DNA of 7,172 nucleotides, from positions 1-7,172 of the forward strand of contig CAVOBC010000255.1 in assembly GCA_963693635.1 (NCBI GenBank). Reading direction: 5' to 3'. This DNA is from CAVOBC01 sp963693635 (lineage in GTDB: Bacteria; Pseudomonadota; Gammaproteobacteria; Pseudomonadales; Azotimanducaceae). This document shows positions 6,701 to 7,172 of the stretch, one piece after another. The first letter of the stretch is position 1. Each line of letters starts with the position of its first letter. Under the pieces are notes generated by a model, which saw only the letters and a list, made by a program, of their open reading frames with translations, made no database searches and was not told where the DNA came from. The position numbers and the translations under genes are program-made.

Positions 6701-7172
6701 CAGGTCGCTGCCAGCAAACTGACTGACTCGGCTGACATCCCCACCCCATCCATGGTTAGCGCAAGCTCGTATGCCCCCGCCAGGGTGAGCGCATGATCTG
6801 GCCCAAAGGACTCGGCCAACAAACTGCGCGCCATGTCCCGCAACCCGAGAGCCTGGTCCGCGTCCCCGGTCACCTCACTCAGTTCTGCAAGGAGCCCGAT
6901 GATCTGAACTGTCTCCGGATGGTTCTCACCAAGCACAGACCCGGCGATCGCTAGGGCGCCGGTGTAAGACTCCTCGGCCTCCGCCGCCATCCCCAGGTTC
7001 CGATAAATAACCCCCATGTCACGCAATGACACCGCCGTGATCCAATGGCCGCCACCAAAGCTCTCTTCTGCGATCAGGAGCGCGGTCTCCTGACTATCCC
7101 TCGCGGCCGCGAGATCCGTCGCCATCAGCTGCTTTGCTTCGGCTTGCATCTCATGCCAGGCCTCAAACGCTG
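3736..7172 (-). CDS. TPR-CHAT protein, caspase-like cysteine peptidase (5' end off right edge)
   Basis: This is the largest gene in the window. Residue numbers count from the first ATG in view (7149-7147); 1,137 residues follow. The frame stays open upstream (AFEAWHE before that Met) with no stop, so the real start and any signal peptide are outside. Residues 1-570 are tandem 42-residue TPR units of the kinesin-light-chain type. Residues 570-705 are helical, with a likely coiled coil at about 640-705. Residues about 720-1132 form a CHAT domain. It has YLYLVPDGILNILPFNAL (809-826), catalytic His958 in HIATHGFF and Cys1040 in LVVLSACETGLG, then the closing SLWEV and WSAFMIVG motifs. CHAT proteins are clan CD peptidases related to caspases and separase, and the TPR part usually binds a partner or the substrate. 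With both catalytic residues present, activity is likely, but the substrate is unknown. It probably shares an operon with the tolC-like gene downstream. No gasdermin or Cas gene is visible. Confidence 0.9.
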   Translation of the reverse strand, partial: AFEAWHEMQAEAKQLMATDLAAARDSQETALLIAEESFGGGHWITAVSLRDMGVIYRNLGMAAEAEESYTGALAIAGSVLGENHPETVQIIGLLAELSEVTGDADQALGLRDMARSLLAESFGPDHALTLAGAYELALTMDGVGMSAESVSLLAATCGQVGASYGAYHPSAIDCAQRLAESMTNAGAFDDAAIVYQNNIKLLAASNAGTTTQALTYVAQLAEIYREQGRYSESQELLAGVEATAAQAGETETLILARSYLGRVLNNTGNYEGALQLTGSVLDHGRANWQGRPLEVLNTMTVLGDIYGSLGRLGDAEVIFEEALAGFTSVVGGGHPSTIVALSNLGQIYEKEGLYDLAEPALAGALEQAKSVFGDEDGNTQRIRNNLALFHESQGSFREAEPLYLQSLAALERIAGPTHSDTIAVRNNLGFLYMMMEDFAAAAPIFQTVNEQWQLMLGRDHQNTLKAANNLGRVHLKTGDLGAAEQLFTETLATRASVLGAEHLDTLRSMIDLGSLYTAQERTVEAIAMLEKALALAEATLGAHHPYAFDALNALAEAQEKAELLTVALDTRERGFRRRSEFLDRMLWVTGENAREGYLRLHRPEFDRFLALVARVGGDSAGRLALDASLQRKGLLLKITSEIQQIAQLSKDASLTALAGELEAARKQLAANTLSGPTPETAGRHTEVLYQLETRVNELQAELGRASVRYRSSIAHVSAGEVPAQLQSGTALVDFLMYRADGEDRVLASVVARDGETVKYDLVRYPSRTEIEDVVLEYRSIIQDDSADEDELLELGQLAHELIWQPIVAVTGAMDYLYLVPDGILNILPFNALINAEEIYVIQSHDLHILTSARDLLPNEFELAEGQYVIVAGPDYDSDKVTSLEELAAAQGRRSTVMQLGIRGGAAGLRGLNFEPLPGAEKEGQLIVDRVVEGEKASQVFFRGDAQEQVLAGLSRPPEILHIATHGFFLEADDNLRKRLLKLQRGTDLHVPPPGDNPLLRAGLAFAGINTNAQFLGDIDTVNDGVLTALEVLGLNLTGTRLVVLSACETGLGEIHEGEGVYGLRRSFQEAGVAEVVSSLWEVSDAGTQALMTSFYNRMLSGEQARDALRATQLEMIDSPEWGYPYVWSAFMIVGSYESAGYAIN
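3750..4992 (-). other. CHAT peptidase domain with intact His/Cys dyad
   Basis: The C-terminal CHAT domain is encoded here. The codon for catalytic His958 is CAC at 4278-4276 within HIATHGFF, and for the nucleophile Cys1040 it is TGT at 4032-4030 within LSACETG. Both local sequences match the usual CHAT patterns (H-x-A-T-H-G and L-S-A-C-x-T-G). The insert between them (about 961-1033) includes LHVPPPGDNPLLRAGLAFAG, the [NP]-[LM]-L-x-[SA]-G-L-x-[LF]-A-G pattern common in TPR-linked CHAT proteins. The domain appears complete and ends seven residues before the stop codon. Confidence 0.85.
5440..7149 (-). repeat. Array of 42-residue TPR units (126-bp period)
   Basis: A loop motif of the form G-x-x-H-P-x-T recurs with its leading Gly at residues 32, 74, 116, 158, then 324, 366, 408, 450, 492 and 534 of the CHAT-TPR protein. 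Both runs are exactly 42 residues apart. Between them, degenerate units place a Gly near 201, 241 and 283, giving about thirteen units. Each has the helix pair of a kinesin-light-chain/TPR_10-TPR_12 repeat (for example NNLGxxY then AEPLxxxAL). At DNA level the 126-bp period has diverged too far to look like a simple tandem repeat. The array continues to the right edge, so more units may lie outside. Confidence 0.85.

Noticed and set aside
5917..6726. Plus-strand ORF of 269 codons opposite the TPR array
   Set aside because: It is antisense to the regular TPR repeats, whose 42-residue register proves the minus-strand frame; no recognisable motifs.
3736..7172. Craspase-type TPR-CHAT partner of a type III-E CRISPR system, or a gasdermin-activating CHAT protease
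   Set aside because: No CRISPR repeats, Cas effector or gasdermin gene is visible, and the TPR array is much longer than in the Craspase protease. The neighbours are secretion and transport genes instead.

Overview
The window shows GC-rich, densely coding bacterial DNA. Every substantial gene lies on the minus strand. A Sec-type signal peptide on a TolC-family outer-membrane protein and a YejF-type ATPase point to a Gram-negative proteobacterium. A gammaproteobacterium is my best guess, but that is inference and not a marker-gene result.

Layout, in the direction of transcription (from high to low coordinates). (1) 7172-3736: a very large protein, open at the right edge. At least thirteen 42-residue kinesin-light-chain-like TPR units lead through a helical linker into a C-terminal CHAT (caspase-like) domain with an intact His/Cys pair. 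Its true N-terminus is outside the window. (2) 3618-2248: a TolC-family, type I secretion-like outer-membrane channel with a signal peptide, about 117 bp behind the CHAT gene and probably cotranscribed with it. (3) A 247-bp gap with weak repeats and no convincing terminator. (4) 2000-366: YejF, a double-ATPase subunit of a peptide ABC importer, intact but without its usual yejA, yejB and yejE partners on either side. (5) 365-35: a gap that on the minus strand would be the leader of the next gene. On the plus strand it carries a stem-loop that buries a perfect Shine-Dalgarno, followed by a 35-codon ORF that may be the decayed start of an IS3-type orfA. (6) 34-1: the first eleven codons of a further minus-strand gene, behind an AGGAGG. 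They read MIGIGVDFGTS, the phosphate-1 signature of an Hsp70/actin-fold ATPase (YegD-like class).

How the genes may work together: the CHAT-TPR protein and the TolC-type channel are the interesting pair. A repeat-scaffolded cysteine peptidase encoded directly ahead of a type I-like outer-membrane exit duct suggests a peptidase coupled to secretion or to surface-protein turnover. The substrate and the inner-membrane parts would have to lie upstream of the window or elsewhere. YejF and the Hsp70-like gene look like separate neighbours. No tRNA, rRNA, CRISPR array or intact insertion sequence was seen.
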